Below, in pieces: positions 16,172-24,797 of a DNA stretch of 64,000 nucleotides. The DNA comes from Sphingomonas profundi. GTDB lineage: Bacteria; Pseudomonadota; Alphaproteobacteria; Sphingomonadales; Sphingomonadaceae. Position 1 is the stretch's first letter, and the number at the start of each line of letters is the position of its first letter. The stretch is taken from NCBI RefSeq assembly GCF_009739515.1, contig NZ_CP046535.1:2046001-2110000 (forward strand). The letters are read 5' to 3'. Both the position numbers and the translations under genes were made by a program. The notes beneath the pieces are model-generated. The model made no database searches. It was not told the DNA's origin and worked only from the letters and a program-made list of their open reading frames with translations.

Positions 16172-17404
16172 TCAGTCGAACATCAGGATGCTGTCGCCGT
16201 CGCGCCCGTAGGCGTCGACGGAGAGGCTGCGCGCTTGGGCGGTGATCTGCTCGGACTGCAGCTTGCCGCGATCGCCATCCTCGGCCACGGTCTTCTGCAC
16301 CCGCGGCAGGGTCAGCGCCCAGCGGTTGCCGGCGCTGATGCCGCACGAGAGCGAGGCGTTCATCAGCGTGCCGCCCTGGATGTCCGCGATCGAGTTGCGG
16401 TACGCGATCAGCGTCGCCAGCGGGTCCATCTTCAGCAGCGGGATCCGGTCGGTGATGACGCTCGCGCCGAAGCCGTTGTTCGTGTTCGGATCGTCCGGCG
16501 TCTCGAGCGTGCCGCCATTCTCCAGCGACCACTGGCTGATCGGCATCGGCAGGCGGTTGAGCAGCACGACGGCATCGAGGGCGGTCGACTGGGCGAGGAT
16601 CGGCGCCGAGTGGCTCGGCAGCACGAGGCCGGAGGGCATGGGCGAGTCAACATCGCCCACATAGATGCCGGTGTACGAGAAGTCGGCGAAGCCCGCGCGC
16701 GCCGTGTTGCCGCTATAATCCACGGTGCCGCGGCAAGCGACGAACTTGCGCAGCTTGCCGTCGCGAGGCACGTAGATCGTGGCGGAGGGATGATCGGTCA
16801 GCCGCGCCGTCAAATCCAGCGGACTGGTGCCGGCATAGGTCCAGTTGTCGTTGATCGCGACGCTGGTGGAGGCATCCAGCGGCGTCAGGAACGTCTTGGT
16901 CAGCAGCGCGACGCGGCCGGCGCTGTACGAGCTCACCAGGGCGGTGCTGCCCGCTCCCGCGCCGGCCGTGATGATCAGCCGCATGCCGCGATAGGCCTCG
17001 GCGGTTGCCGCATGGGCCGCGTTCAGCGTCGCCGAGGTGGCGGAGCCCGCGCTGCAGAGCGACGTCGCCTTTGCGGCGGTGAACTGGCCGCGCTTGCCGC
17101 AGGCCTGCAGCGCCTGGTGCAGCGGCGGCTTCACGGTGGGGCTGTAGGTCACGCCGGCACCGGCGCCCTTGATCTGCGAGCGGAAGCGGATCGTCGCCGG
17201 CTGGCCGATCACCAGCGGCGCGCCGCCGACGAGCGAGCCGGTCGCCTCGCTCGATGCCTCGGCGGTGAACGGCGCGCTCGTCTGCACCGAGTTCGCCTCG
17301 ACGTTCACCGCATCGGTGACGCCGGGCAGCGCGTCGACACCCTCGGTGGCCTCGAGCTTGAGCAGCACCGCGACGTTCGCGGTGCGGATAATCGGGTCGG
17401 ACAT
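16172..17404 (-). CDS. Major tail tube protein
   Basis: 410 residues starting MSDPIIRTANVAVLLKLEA, with GAGGAG well placed before the ATG. The opening 'marker' sequence and 'TEGVDALPGVTDAVNVEANS' region match the style of phage tail tube proteins of lambda-like tails, and the length is at the large end. Residues about 60-110 and 200-330 are strand-rich. Two Gly/Ala/Ser-rich stretches occur in the middle (about 115-180). It lies right before the chaperone pair and after the tail terminator, as expected. It polymerises as hexameric rings around the tape measure to make the tail tube. Confidence 0.8.
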   Translation of the reverse strand: MSDPIIRTANVAVLLKLEATEGVDALPGVTDAVNVEANSVQTSAPFTAEASSEATGSLVGGAPLVIGQPATIRFRSQIKGAGAGVTYSPTVKPPLHQALQACGKRGQFTAAKATSLCSAGSATSATLNAAHAATAEAYRGMRLIITAGAGAGSTALVSSYSAGRVALLTKTFLTPLDASTSVAINDNWTYAGTSPLDLTARLTDHPSATIYVPRDGKLRKFVACRGTVDYSGNTARAGFADFSYTGIYVGDVDSPMPSGLVLPSHSAPILAQSTALDAVVLLNRLPMPISQWSLENGGTLETPDDPNTNNGFGASVITDRIPLLKMDPLATLIAYRNSIADIQGGTLMNASLSCGISAGNRWALTLPRVQKTVAEDGDRGKLQSEQITAQARSLSVDAYGRDGDSILMFD

Positions 17405-17419
17405 GTCGATCTCCTCAGA

Positions 17420-17857
17420 TCAGGCGAAGCGCGACGGGTCGCCGCGAGGGGTCGCGAACTGGATCGCGAAATCGGTGGCGAAGGCGATGCGGCCGGTGGA
17501 GGCGAGCTCGGCGACGTCGACGCGGGTGTCGCCCTCATCGATCCGGCTGACGCCGCCGGCGAGCTCGTCCAGCGGCGGCTCCGTCACCAGCGCCGCGACG
17601 ACGCCAACGTAGAGCTCGCCGATCGCTTCGCGCGCGCCGTCGCCCTCGGCGAAGCCGTCGACCGTCACCTGCAGCTCGTAGGTGGTGCTGCCGGCCTCAC
17701 CGTCGACGATGCGCTGGCCGTGATCGTGCACGCCGAGCGCGGGGAACGCGTCGGGATCGCCCGACGGCATCAATTCGACGCGATCGGCGCTCATGCCGGC
17801 CACTTCGGCCAGGCGCGCGACGATCGCGGCGAGGATCTGCGAGCGGGCGGCGGTCAC
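17420..17857 (-). CDS. Tail terminator-like protein (gpU position)
   Basis: 145 residues starting MTAARSQILAAIVARLAEV, a helix followed by strands (TTYELQVTVDGFAEG) and a C-terminal strand region. The size and order (after the head-tail joining protein, before the tail tube) match gpU or minor-tail/DUF3168-like tail terminators, which cap the tail tube and meet the head. Its start overlaps the upstream stop by 4 bp (ATGA). Confidence 0.68.
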   Translation of the reverse strand: MTAARSQILAAIVARLAEVAGMSADRVELMPSGDPDAFPALGVHDHGQRIVDGEAGSTTYELQVTVDGFAEGDGAREAIGELYVGVVAALVTEPPLDELAGGVSRIDEGDTRVDVAELASTGRIAFATDFAIQFATPRGDPSRFA

Positions 17858-18156
17858 CGCTTCATCACGACGACGTAGCGGCCGATGTCGTCACGGTCGG
17901 TCACGTCGTCCACCTTCCAGGTGACGCCCGCCCGGACGATCACGTTGCCCTTGCGCGGTCGTTCCGGCAGGTCGGCCTGGTCGAGCTCGAAGCTCACCTG
18001 CCGCAGCGTGCTGCCGCCGCCGACGAACGGCTGCGCCGCCTCGTCGGCGTAGATCGCCCGGATCGGCGCGGCGTCGAGGCCGGCGCCGGTATAGACGACG
18101 GCCTCGCGGAACACCGCGTCGATCGCGGCCAGGCCGGCGGCGAACGGGTCGGCCAT
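17854..18156 (-). CDS. Head-tail joining protein (gpFII-like position)
   Basis: 100 residues starting MADPFAAGLAAIDAVF, a helix then beta-rich (ADLPERPRKGNVIVRAGVTWKVDDV). The size and the RPRKGD-like loop with a 'TWKVDD' strand resemble phage head-tail joining proteins (FII/ATP-binding sugar-transporter-like fold). These sit on the connector and form the tail attachment point. One-base overlap with the preceding gene, 4-bp overlap with the next. Confidence 0.65.
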   Translation of the reverse strand: MADPFAAGLAAIDAVFREAVVYTGAGLDAAPIRAIYADEAAQPFVGGGSTLRQVSFELDQADLPERPRKGNVIVRAGVTWKVDDVTDRDDIGRYVVVMKR

Positions 18157-18320
18157 CAGGCCTCGTCCACCTCGACCGCGCGCAGATCTTCGACGAGCAC
18201 GGTGGCTTCCTCGATCGAGATATCGGCCTCGGGCGCGTCGCCGACGGCGAGGATCGCGCCGGCGTCGACATAGAGGCCGTTCTTGTCGAGCGCCGGGCCG
18301 TGCAGTTGGACGTTCGGCAT
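18156..18320 (-). CDS. Small head-region protein (54 aa)
   Basis: 54 residues (MPNVQLHGPALDKNGLYVDAG...), acidic, with GAGGAGGG before the ATG. It is similar in size to the small accessory proteins found between decoration and joining genes in lambda-like heads (lambda FI region), but no family is named. The C-terminus ends in VEVDEA. The ORF extending to 18620 overlaps the decoration gene in another frame and is a shadow. Confidence 0.55.
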   Translation of the reverse strand: MPNVQLHGPALDKNGLYVDAGAILAVGDAPEADISIEEATVLVEDLRAVEVDEA

Positions 18321-18337
18321 AATGCCCTCCTCGGATG

Positions 18338-18374
18338 CGGCCGGCGACAGCAGCTGCGCCGCGATCGCCGGCCG
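18338..18374. terminator. Strong hairpin after the decoration gene
   Basis: Perfect 10-bp inverted repeat (CGGCCGGCGA / TCGCCGGCCG) with a 17-nt loop in the gap between the decoration gene stop (18386) and the next start (18320). There is no U-tract, so it is more likely an RNA stabiliser or attenuator than a full terminator. It overlaps no coding frame. Confidence 0.5.
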
Positions 18375-18385
18375 TTGTTGGTGGA

Positions 18386-18727
18386 TCAGGCGGCGACGCC
18401 GTTCAGGCGGACAGCGCAGGTGGCGTCGCCCGCGGCCGCGTCGCCCAGGGCGGCGCCGATGAACAGGTTGGTCGACGCCGTCTTGGTGACGAGCTTCGCC
18501 GCATTGTCCCAGTAGAGCTTGGTGCCGGCGGTGAAGTCGGTGCCGGCGGCGGTGCTCTTCGGCAGCGTCCAGACGCCGACGACGTCGCCCTCGACCGGGG
18601 CGCCCTGGGCGGCATCGCACTGGGCGACGGCGAACAGCGAACCGACCTGGAAGCCGCCGCCGGAAGCGACGGCATTGGGGGCGGTGAAGGTGCAGGTGTC
18701 GCCCTTGTGGCGATAGTTCTTGGCCAT
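18386..18727 (-). CDS. Capsid decoration/cement protein (DUF2190 family)
   Basis: 113 residues (MAKNYRHKGDTCTFTAPNAV...), beta-rich, small and glycine-rich, with WTLPKSTAAGTDFTAGTKLYWDN typical of DUF2190 proteins (head cement/fibre-like decoration). GGAG lies before the ATG. It is downstream of the protease/capsid fusion and is bracketed by two hairpins, which fits a highly expressed structural gene. Confidence 0.8.
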   Translation of the reverse strand: MAKNYRHKGDTCTFTAPNAVASGGGFQVGSLFAVAQCDAAQGAPVEGDVVGVWTLPKSTAAGTDFTAGTKLYWDNAAKLVTKTASTNLFIGAALGDAAAGDATCAVRLNGVAA

Positions 18728-18744
18728 GGTCTGTCTCCAGAAGC

Positions 18745-18780
18745 GACGACGCGCAGGCGGCTTACCGCCGGCGCGTCGTC
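18745..18780. terminator. Long perfect hairpin between capsid and decoration genes
   Basis: Outer stem GACGACGCGC / GCGCGTCGTC (10 bp, perfect) and inner stem GGCGG / CCGCC with the tetraloop CTTA, separated by one mismatched pair. It fills the 82-bp gap after the capsid gene stop (18810). No U-tract follows on the minus strand. It may protect the capsid mRNA 3' end or act as a partial terminator that sets the capsid-to-tail ratio. Confidence 0.6.
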
Positions 18781-18809
18781 AGATTGCGGTGGTGGCGAAG
18801 CGCCGGCGA

Positions 18810-20909
18810 TCAGGCGCCGGTCGACTTCCAGAGGCCGCGGTGATCGATGACGGCCGCCGCGAAATCGAGGCTCGCCTTCATCTCGACGCCGTCGACGGTG
18901 AAGCCCATGCGGCTGGACATCTGCACGCCCTCGGAGCCCTCGAGATAGGCGTACTCGACCGTATCGACCTGGGCGTTCGACGCCACGCCGTACCAGGCGG
19001 TGGTGGAGTTGCCGTCCAGGATGGCCTCGACGATCGGGTCGAGCGCGGTGCGGCCACCGGCGCGAAACTCGTTCACGTCGGTCGCCTTGGCCGGCACGAA
19101 CTGGCTCGAGGTGAACTGGTAGGCCAGCTGCTCCTGCGTCGCCGGCGCCAGCAGATGCTCCGGCATCAGGTTCAGCTCCTCCGACTGGAGCCCCTTCTGC
19201 AGGCGCATGTCCTTGCGCATGGCGGCCAGCGACGTCGCCGAGATCGCGCCCGAGCCGAGATTGCCGTGATCGGCGTGGAACAGCGCCTTGCCGTCGGGCA
19301 TCGTCGGGTTGGACGTGATCTGCGCATATACCGTCCGGTTCTCGAGTCGGGCGGCCGAGCCGGCGAAGCCGGTCGTGATCCGCTCGAGCGCGCGCAGATC
19401 GTCGTTGATGATTAGCTGGCGGGTCACGGCGATGATGCGGCCGTAGGTCACGACGGCGTAGCTGACCTTGCCGTCGCTCGCGGTGCCGTAGCGGAACTCA
19501 CCGGCCTCGTTGACCTTCACCAGGTCCGGCATCGCCGACATCTGGATGACGTCGACCGAGCGGAAGTCCGGCGCGTTCGGCGCGCGACGCGCCCAGGAGC
19601 GATAGCTCGGCTGGTTCTCGTCATAGGCGGCGCGCAGGCGGCGGTTGAGGCCGTTGCCGACCAGGTTCGAGAAGTCGCTCGTGCTGTGCAGCGCGCGCTC
19701 CGCGATCTCGTTGGGGGTGAGGCCGCGGACGCTGACGCCGCTGGCCGCCAGATGCTCCTCGGCCATGCGCAGCAGCGACATGCCACGATAGGCCCGACCA
19801 ACGTCCGCCAGTTCCGAGCGCGGCGACATGCGGTGGAACAGATACTCTTCCATGCCGCGGCGCATGGTGTCGCCGGCGTCGCGCGTCACGGTCACGCGGC
19901 TGGTCGTCGGCGCCTGGCTGTCACGCTCGGCGAAGCGGCGGCCGATGTCGGCCATCAGCGCATCGCGCGTCAGCGGCGTCGCTTCGTGGCGCTCGATCAG
20001 CTCGAACGTGGCGTCGTCGGTCAGGCCGGCGTTGCGCGCCGCGGTGCGGATCGCCGCAACCGTCACGGCCGCGGGCACCTGCCGCTGTTCGATCACGACA
20101 GGCGCGATCACGTCAGCGACGACTTCGACGGCGCGGGCATTGTCGACCGGGGTGGAAACGCTGGCGATGGCAGGAGCGGCCGCAGCCGCGCCGGTGGGGA
20201 GGTTGCGTCGCATATCATCTTCCTCTTGGCTGCCGTGTGCGGGGGTGCCCGGTGCGGATCGAACCACGGCGTTCGGATCGGCGGGAACGGGGACGAGACT
20301 GGCCTCAAGCAACTCCCAGGCGACGGCGCGCCAGGTCTCGTGATCGGTGTCGTCGGTAGCGGTGATCTGCCAGCGGGTGACCCGGTAGCCGATCGAGATC
20401 GCGCGCAGCTCGCCGGCGGAGACACGCGTCTCGATGGCGCGGCCGGCTTCGGTGTCCGCGAACTGCAACACGCCGATCAGCTGGCCACCCTCGATCCGGA
20501 CGGAGAGGATGCGGCCGATGACGCCGTCCAGCTGATATTGGTTGTGCGTGTCGAGCAGCGGGCAAACGCCACCAGTCACGCGTGCGAGGTCGATCGCGTC
20601 CGCCGAGATCTCGAGCTCTTCAGTGAAATAGTAGCGGCGTACCGCAGTACCGGCAGAGAGAACCGCCTCTACCGTGCGTGCGGTTGCGTCGTAGCTGTCC
20701 GGCGCCACAGCAAGGCTGCGCACGCCGCGGCCGCCTGCCTGCGGCTGCCGGCGCTCCTCCGGGTCGATGCTGGGCGCGCTGCGTGTCATCGGTATGGCGT
20801 CGCGCAATCGTGCGGCGACGATCGCCGCTGCAGTGCCGGTGCTCGCGCTCGTAACGATTAGGATGCGCTGAGTGGACGGCGCCGGTGGCGCCTTCGGATT
20901 CTTGTCCAT
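18810..20909 (-). CDS. Fused prohead protease / major capsid protein
   Basis: 699 residues. I chose the ATG at 20909 (MDKNPKAPPAP) because GGAG precedes it; upstream codons are arginine/serine-rich junk overlapping the portal gene. Residues about 30-220 are the protease half: TFTEEL-like YYFTEELEISADAID, CPLLDTHNQYQLDGVIG (with the His) and SAGELRAISIGYRVT, matching HK97-type S78 prohead proteases. After a linker (about 225-300) the rest is the capsid half (KVSYAVVTYGRIIAVTRQLI, LLAPATQEQLAYQFTSSQF). Protease-capsid fusions are known in phages of this type. Self-cleavage should release the mature capsid protein, which assembles the head. Confidence 0.85.
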   Translation of the reverse strand: MDKNPKAPPAPSTQRILIVTSASTGTAAAIVAARLRDAIPMTRSAPSIDPEERRQPQAGGRGVRSLAVAPDSYDATARTVEAVLSAGTAVRRYYFTEELEISADAIDLARVTGGVCPLLDTHNQYQLDGVIGRILSVRIEGGQLIGVLQFADTEAGRAIETRVSAGELRAISIGYRVTRWQITATDDTDHETWRAVAWELLEASLVPVPADPNAVVRSAPGTPAHGSQEEDDMRRNLPTGAAAAAPAIASVSTPVDNARAVEVVADVIAPVVIEQRQVPAAVTVAAIRTAARNAGLTDDATFELIERHEATPLTRDALMADIGRRFAERDSQAPTTSRVTVTRDAGDTMRRGMEEYLFHRMSPRSELADVGRAYRGMSLLRMAEEHLAASGVSVRGLTPNEIAERALHSTSDFSNLVGNGLNRRLRAAYDENQPSYRSWARRAPNAPDFRSVDVIQMSAMPDLVKVNEAGEFRYGTASDGKVSYAVVTYGRIIAVTRQLIINDDLRALERITTGFAGSAARLENRTVYAQITSNPTMPDGKALFHADHGNLGSGAISATSLAAMRKDMRLQKGLQSEELNLMPEHLLAPATQEQLAYQFTSSQFVPAKATDVNEFRAGGRTALDPIVEAILDGNSTTAWYGVASNAQVDTVEYAYLEGSEGVQMSSRMGFTVDGVEMKASLDFAAAVIDHRGLWKSTGA

Positions 20910-20922
20910 GTTGGTCTCCGGA

Positions 20923-22473
20923 TCAGGCCGCGTCGGCGGCGTCAGCGCTGTCGTTGGCGGCCGCGTCGGCCTTCTTCGCGTCGCCGCTCTCCGGCTTCGG
21001 CGGGTTGACCAGCTTGCGCGGATCGCCGTCGAACATGACGCCGGGCCCAAGCGCCGCCTCCGCATTCGCGAGATCCTCGGCATATTGGGCGAGGAACTCG
21101 AGATAGTCGTAGCCGCGCTCCTCAACGAGCTGGCTGAGCGTCACCTTGCCCATCCGCAGGTTGGCGAGATCCGCCTGAGCATCCTTGTAGGGGTCGACCG
21201 AGATGAAGCCAGGCGGCGTCCAGCGCCAGCCGAAGCTCGCGACCGGCAGCAGGCCGGCGGCGAGGGACGCCTCGCGGTAGCGCTGCGCGATCACGCGGCA
21301 GAGCTTGTGCACCACGACGAGCCACTGGATCCGCTCCATCCGGCGGCGGAAGCCATGATGCCCGGCGCGCCAGCTCGAATAGTTCACGCCCGAGAAGTCG
21401 CCGGTGGCGTGCTCGTACATCACGCCGGCGGCCGCCGCGGCCTCACGCAGGTAGAATTGCGCCGCCTCGGCGATGCCTGGCGCGCTCGGCGGCGTCGCCA
21501 TGGTGACATCCTCGCCCGGAAACAGGCGCGTCATCATGCCCGGCTCGAACTTGTCGACGAGCTTGCCAAATTTGCGCTTCAGCGCCTCGCCCGTTTTCGG
21601 ATCGGAGAGCGTCACCGGATCGCCGTCGCCCTTGTCGGTGATGAAGCCGGCCATGCACGAAGCGATGCGCTTGCGGACGAGCTCGGCGTCGAGATAGCCG
21701 CGCAGGTCGCGCAGCGTCATCACCGCGGGCGCCAGCAGCGGCATGCCCCGGTCCTGCCCGGGCCGCAGCTTGTTGTAGAGGTAGACGATCTCGTCGGCCG
21801 GCACGCGATCGCTGACGAGCGTGCGGGCGCGGAACTGGGCGACGTTGCCGGGATGGTGCGGGAGAAGCCAGTAGGCGACCTTGCGGCCGCCGGCGTCATA
21901 TTCGATCCCGCGATCGATCAGGCCACCGCTCCGCGTCGTGCCGTTCTTCAGCGGATCGAGGAAGTCGGGCTCCATCACCTGCAGCGACAGCGGCGCGGTC
22001 GTCACCTTGGCGTCGAACTGCAGGCGGCGGAAGCGGACGATGGCGGCGCCCGATTCCGCCATGCCCTTCGTCGCCGACCAGAGCAGCCCGTTCAGGTCAT
22101 GGTCGCCGTCATGATCGCAGACCTCGCCCCAGCTCCGCCAGTCGCCGGAGACCTTCTTCGCGTTGCGTCCCTTCAGCCCTGTCGGCGCACCGACGATGCC
22201 GGTGCCGACGACATGGTCGGCAAAGGTGTCGACGATCTGCAGCGCCCAGCCATTGTTGCGCACCAGGTCGCGCGAGCGGTTGCGGACGATCTCCTCGTTG
22301 GCGCCCGCCTCGGCATTGGCATCGGTGCCGCCGGCCTGCCAGCTGGCGGTGCGGTGGTCGCGACGCGCCGCCTCGTAGGCGCGGCCGTGCATGTCCATCT
22401 GCCGCCGCGCAGCCAGACGCCGCGCGCCGGCGACGGGCGCCACCCAGCCGATCGCCTGGTCGAGCCAGGTCAC
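20923..22473 (-). CDS. Portal protein (lambda gpB family)
   Basis: 516 residues starting with GTG at 22473 (TWLDQAIGWVAP...), two bases after the gpW-like stop. Family signs include RNNGWAL near residue 70, VMEPDFLDP near 180, RGMPLLAPAVMTLRDLRGYLDAELVRKRIASC near 240-270, and the late YSSWRAGHHGFRRRMERIQW near 365. This matches lambda-type portal proteins that form the dodecameric DNA gate. The C-terminal 40 residues are Ala/Asp-rich (about 475-516) and may be cleaved or disordered. Confidence 0.9.
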   Translation of the reverse strand: MTWLDQAIGWVAPVAGARRLAARRQMDMHGRAYEAARRDHRTASWQAGGTDANAEAGANEEIVRNRSRDLVRNNGWALQIVDTFADHVVGTGIVGAPTGLKGRNAKKVSGDWRSWGEVCDHDGDHDLNGLLWSATKGMAESGAAIVRFRRLQFDAKVTTAPLSLQVMEPDFLDPLKNGTTRSGGLIDRGIEYDAGGRKVAYWLLPHHPGNVAQFRARTLVSDRVPADEIVYLYNKLRPGQDRGMPLLAPAVMTLRDLRGYLDAELVRKRIASCMAGFITDKGDGDPVTLSDPKTGEALKRKFGKLVDKFEPGMMTRLFPGEDVTMATPPSAPGIAEAAQFYLREAAAAAGVMYEHATGDFSGVNYSSWRAGHHGFRRRMERIQWLVVVHKLCRVIAQRYREASLAAGLLPVASFGWRWTPPGFISVDPYKDAQADLANLRMGKVTLSQLVEERGYDYLEFLAQYAEDLANAEAALGPGVMFDGDPRKLVNPPKPESGDAKKADAAANDSADAADAA

Positions 22474-22474
22474 C

Positions 22475-22672
22475 TCAGAACGCCGCCACGGACGTGCGGC
22501 AGCGGCCGCTCAGCGCGTCGCCCTGCATGTCCGCCTGGATCATGCGCAGGATGTCGCGCATCTCGCCGAGCGATCGATAGGTCACCTCGCGGCCATCGGC
22601 GTAGCGCACCTTCAGCGCTCCCGTGGCGATCGCGGCGCGCAGCTGCTCTGCGTCGTTGCTCGTGAACGCCAT
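22475..22672 (-). CDS. gpW-like head-tail joining protein
   Basis: 65 residues (MAFTSNDAEQLRAAIATGAL...). A GAGGAG ribosome site precedes the ATG at 22672; the longer frame to 22732 runs back into terminase. The pattern (two helices around a short hairpin, VRYADGREVTYRSLGEM) fits gpW, which sits between terminase and portal in lambda. It plugs the head vertex before the tail attaches. Confidence 0.82.
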   Translation of the reverse strand: MAFTSNDAEQLRAAIATGALKVRYADGREVTYRSLGEMRDILRMIQADMQGDALSGRCRTSVAAF

Positions 22673-22682
22673 CGGCAACTCC

Positions 22683-24797
22683 TCATAGCCAGCTCTCGCC
22701 ACCGTCGGCGCCGGACCGGCTGATCCAGGCATCCTCGGCGGCCGGCGCCATCTCGGGCGCCGCGATCGCGACGAACCGCGTCGCCAGGTCCTCGGTGCGT
22801 TCGTTCAGGCGCAGGCCGAAATGGATCAGGCCCTGCAGCGCCGCGTAGGCATAGACCCGGCAGTCCAGCGCCTCGTTTGCCTTGCCCTTCGGGCACTCCC
22901 AAACCGTGAAGCGGGAGCCCGCCATCACCTTCAGGATGCGGCGCTCGACGATCAGCTGCTCGTACCAGGCCAGCTCGCGCTTCGCATGGAAGTGCATGAA
23001 CCCGGGCCCGGGCTCGCGAACCTCTTCCAGCCTGGCGCGGATCGTGTCCTTCGCCGCATTCACCCCGATCACGGTCGGCTTGTACTGCGACCGCTTCCGC
23101 GTTGACGGCTTCACCGTCGGCCAGATCGGCGCGCGCTGGCCGCTCTTCTCCGACGCGCCCTTGATGGCCCACACCTTGCGGCCCAGGCGCGCCTTGGCGA
23201 ACGCATAGACCTCGTTGGTGCGGTGACCGCCCGAATCGATGCACGCCGCCTCGACCGCGAACGCGCGACCGTCGGCGCGGCGAAAGGTGCGCAGCAGCTG
23301 CTCGTCGACGCGATCCCAGAGCTCGAAGCTCGAGGTGTCGCCCTCGATTACGACGTAGCCGAGCGACCAGCTCTCCTCGTTCGTGCCCCAGCCGACGAAC
23401 TCGAGCTCGACGCGATCGTCCTGCGTGTCGCCGCCGACGGTGATCAGGCCGACCCCGTCCGGCACCTCGCCCGGCCAGGTCTCGGCTCGCGCCGCCAACG
23501 TCTCCGCCTTCAGGTCCTTGCCCGTCGCACGCCGGTGCGGCCGGCCGCGCTGCGTGTTGTCGAACACGACCCGCTGATCCGGGTCGTCCTTCATGTCGAG
23601 CCACTTCGTCGCCTGCTTCGGCGGCGCATCCTTCGGCCACGGCGAGAACAGCTTGCCGGCGGTGAAGCTGGCATGCTCGTTGTCGACCGGCCACTTGCCG
23701 CAGTGCTGGCATCGCGCGCGGTAGACCGCCCAGCGCGGGCCGGCCCACCAGTCCCACGTCTGCAGCACCGGGTCGGCTGGCCGGCTGTCGCCTTGCCGCC
23801 GCCATGCTTCCTCGTAGACGGCGAGCGGGTCCTGGTGCTTGCCGCAGCACAGGAACGCCTTCGTCTGGTGCCAGCGCGTCGTCTTCAGCGCCTGTAGTCG
23901 GGCACCCTCGTCCCAGCCGACGCCGCAGGCCTCGCAGTAGATCTTCGCCGTGCGCGGGTGGTGCGCGATGACGTTGCCGGCCTCGTCGAGCTCCTTGTCC
24001 CACTCGACGTGCCTGAAGAAGTCGATGAAGTTGCGGTGGCGGCAGTGCGGGCACTCGACCGAAGCCTGCCGCTGGTCGCCGGCGAGATAGCTCGCCTCGA
24101 TGCGGCTCTCGCCCTCGATCGTCGGCGAGCAGACCCGGACCGACAGATATTCCGAGAAGGTGGCCTGGCGCTCGTCGCCGAGCCCGATCGCGTCGCCCTC
24201 GCGCGTCAGGACGTATTTGTCGACCTCGTCGTACATCGTGATGCAGACGGGTCGCCGGGCGAGGTTGTCGGGCGATCCGGCGCCAGCCAGGGCGAGGAAA
24301 CCGCCCGGAAAGCCCTTGTAGAGCAGCGTCTCCTCAGCCGACCGGCTCTTGCGCGAGCCCATCAGGTCCCGGAGCACCGGCGTCGCCCGGATCATGGGCG
24401 AGATACGCTCCTTCGAGAACTGCTCGGCGGCGGCTTCCTTCGGCTGCACGAGCAGCATCGGCACCGGCTTGATGTGCGCGTGGTAGCCGACGATCGTCTC
24501 GAGCAGCGCCGTCTTGAGCAGCTGCGTGCACACCATGGCGGTGAGCACGTGCACCCCCGGCTCGGTCACCGCGAGCATCGGCCCGCGCGCCACCTCTACG
24601 GTCGAGGTCCGCCATTTCCCCGACGTGGAGCCCGCCTCCTTCGCGAGCCGTCGGTAGCGATCCGCCCAGTCGGGCAGGTTGATCCAGGGCGGAGGCGTGA
24701 GGCCGCGGCGCCAGGCGCGCCGCAGCCGCTCATCCTTCGCCGGCTTCTGCGAACTCCGCTTCCGGCTCTCCGAGATCCTGGAGCTGCTGCTGGACAT
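22683..24797 (-). CDS. Large terminase subunit (lambda GpA family)
   Basis: 704 residues. The ATPase half has the Walker-like TQLLKTALLE (91-100), LLVQPKEAAAEQFSKERISPM (115-135) and the Walker B VCITMYDEVD (184-193). A zinc-finger insertion (CPHCRHR...CEACGVG) follows at about 240-290. The nuclease half has VGGDTQDDRVELEFVGW near 455. The start overlaps the small-terminase gene by 68 bp; a later start is possible but MSSSSSRISES is the first ATG. It translocates phage DNA into the head and cuts at cos, working with the small subunit and portal. Confidence 0.93.
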   Translation of the reverse strand: MSSSSSRISESRKRSSQKPAKDERLRRAWRRGLTPPPWINLPDWADRYRRLAKEAGSTSGKWRTSTVEVARGPMLAVTEPGVHVLTAMVCTQLLKTALLETIVGYHAHIKPVPMLLVQPKEAAAEQFSKERISPMIRATPVLRDLMGSRKSRSAEETLLYKGFPGGFLALAGAGSPDNLARRPVCITMYDEVDKYVLTREGDAIGLGDERQATFSEYLSVRVCSPTIEGESRIEASYLAGDQRQASVECPHCRHRNFIDFFRHVEWDKELDEAGNVIAHHPRTAKIYCEACGVGWDEGARLQALKTTRWHQTKAFLCCGKHQDPLAVYEEAWRRQGDSRPADPVLQTWDWWAGPRWAVYRARCQHCGKWPVDNEHASFTAGKLFSPWPKDAPPKQATKWLDMKDDPDQRVVFDNTQRGRPHRRATGKDLKAETLAARAETWPGEVPDGVGLITVGGDTQDDRVELEFVGWGTNEESWSLGYVVIEGDTSSFELWDRVDEQLLRTFRRADGRAFAVEAACIDSGGHRTNEVYAFAKARLGRKVWAIKGASEKSGQRAPIWPTVKPSTRKRSQYKPTVIGVNAAKDTIRARLEEVREPGPGFMHFHAKRELAWYEQLIVERRILKVMAGSRFTVWECPKGKANEALDCRVYAYAALQGLIHFGLRLNERTEDLATRFVAIAAPEMAPAAEDAWISRSGADGGESWL

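Noticed and set aside
18156-18620. 154-aa minus frame extending across the decoration gene
   Set aside because: Only its last 54 codons have a ribosome site and natural composition; the front is arginine-rich and overlaps the decoration gene.
24730-24797. Overlap of small and large terminase genes as a second frameshift site
   Set aside because: No slippery heptamer was found in the overlap, and both genes have independent, sensible starts.
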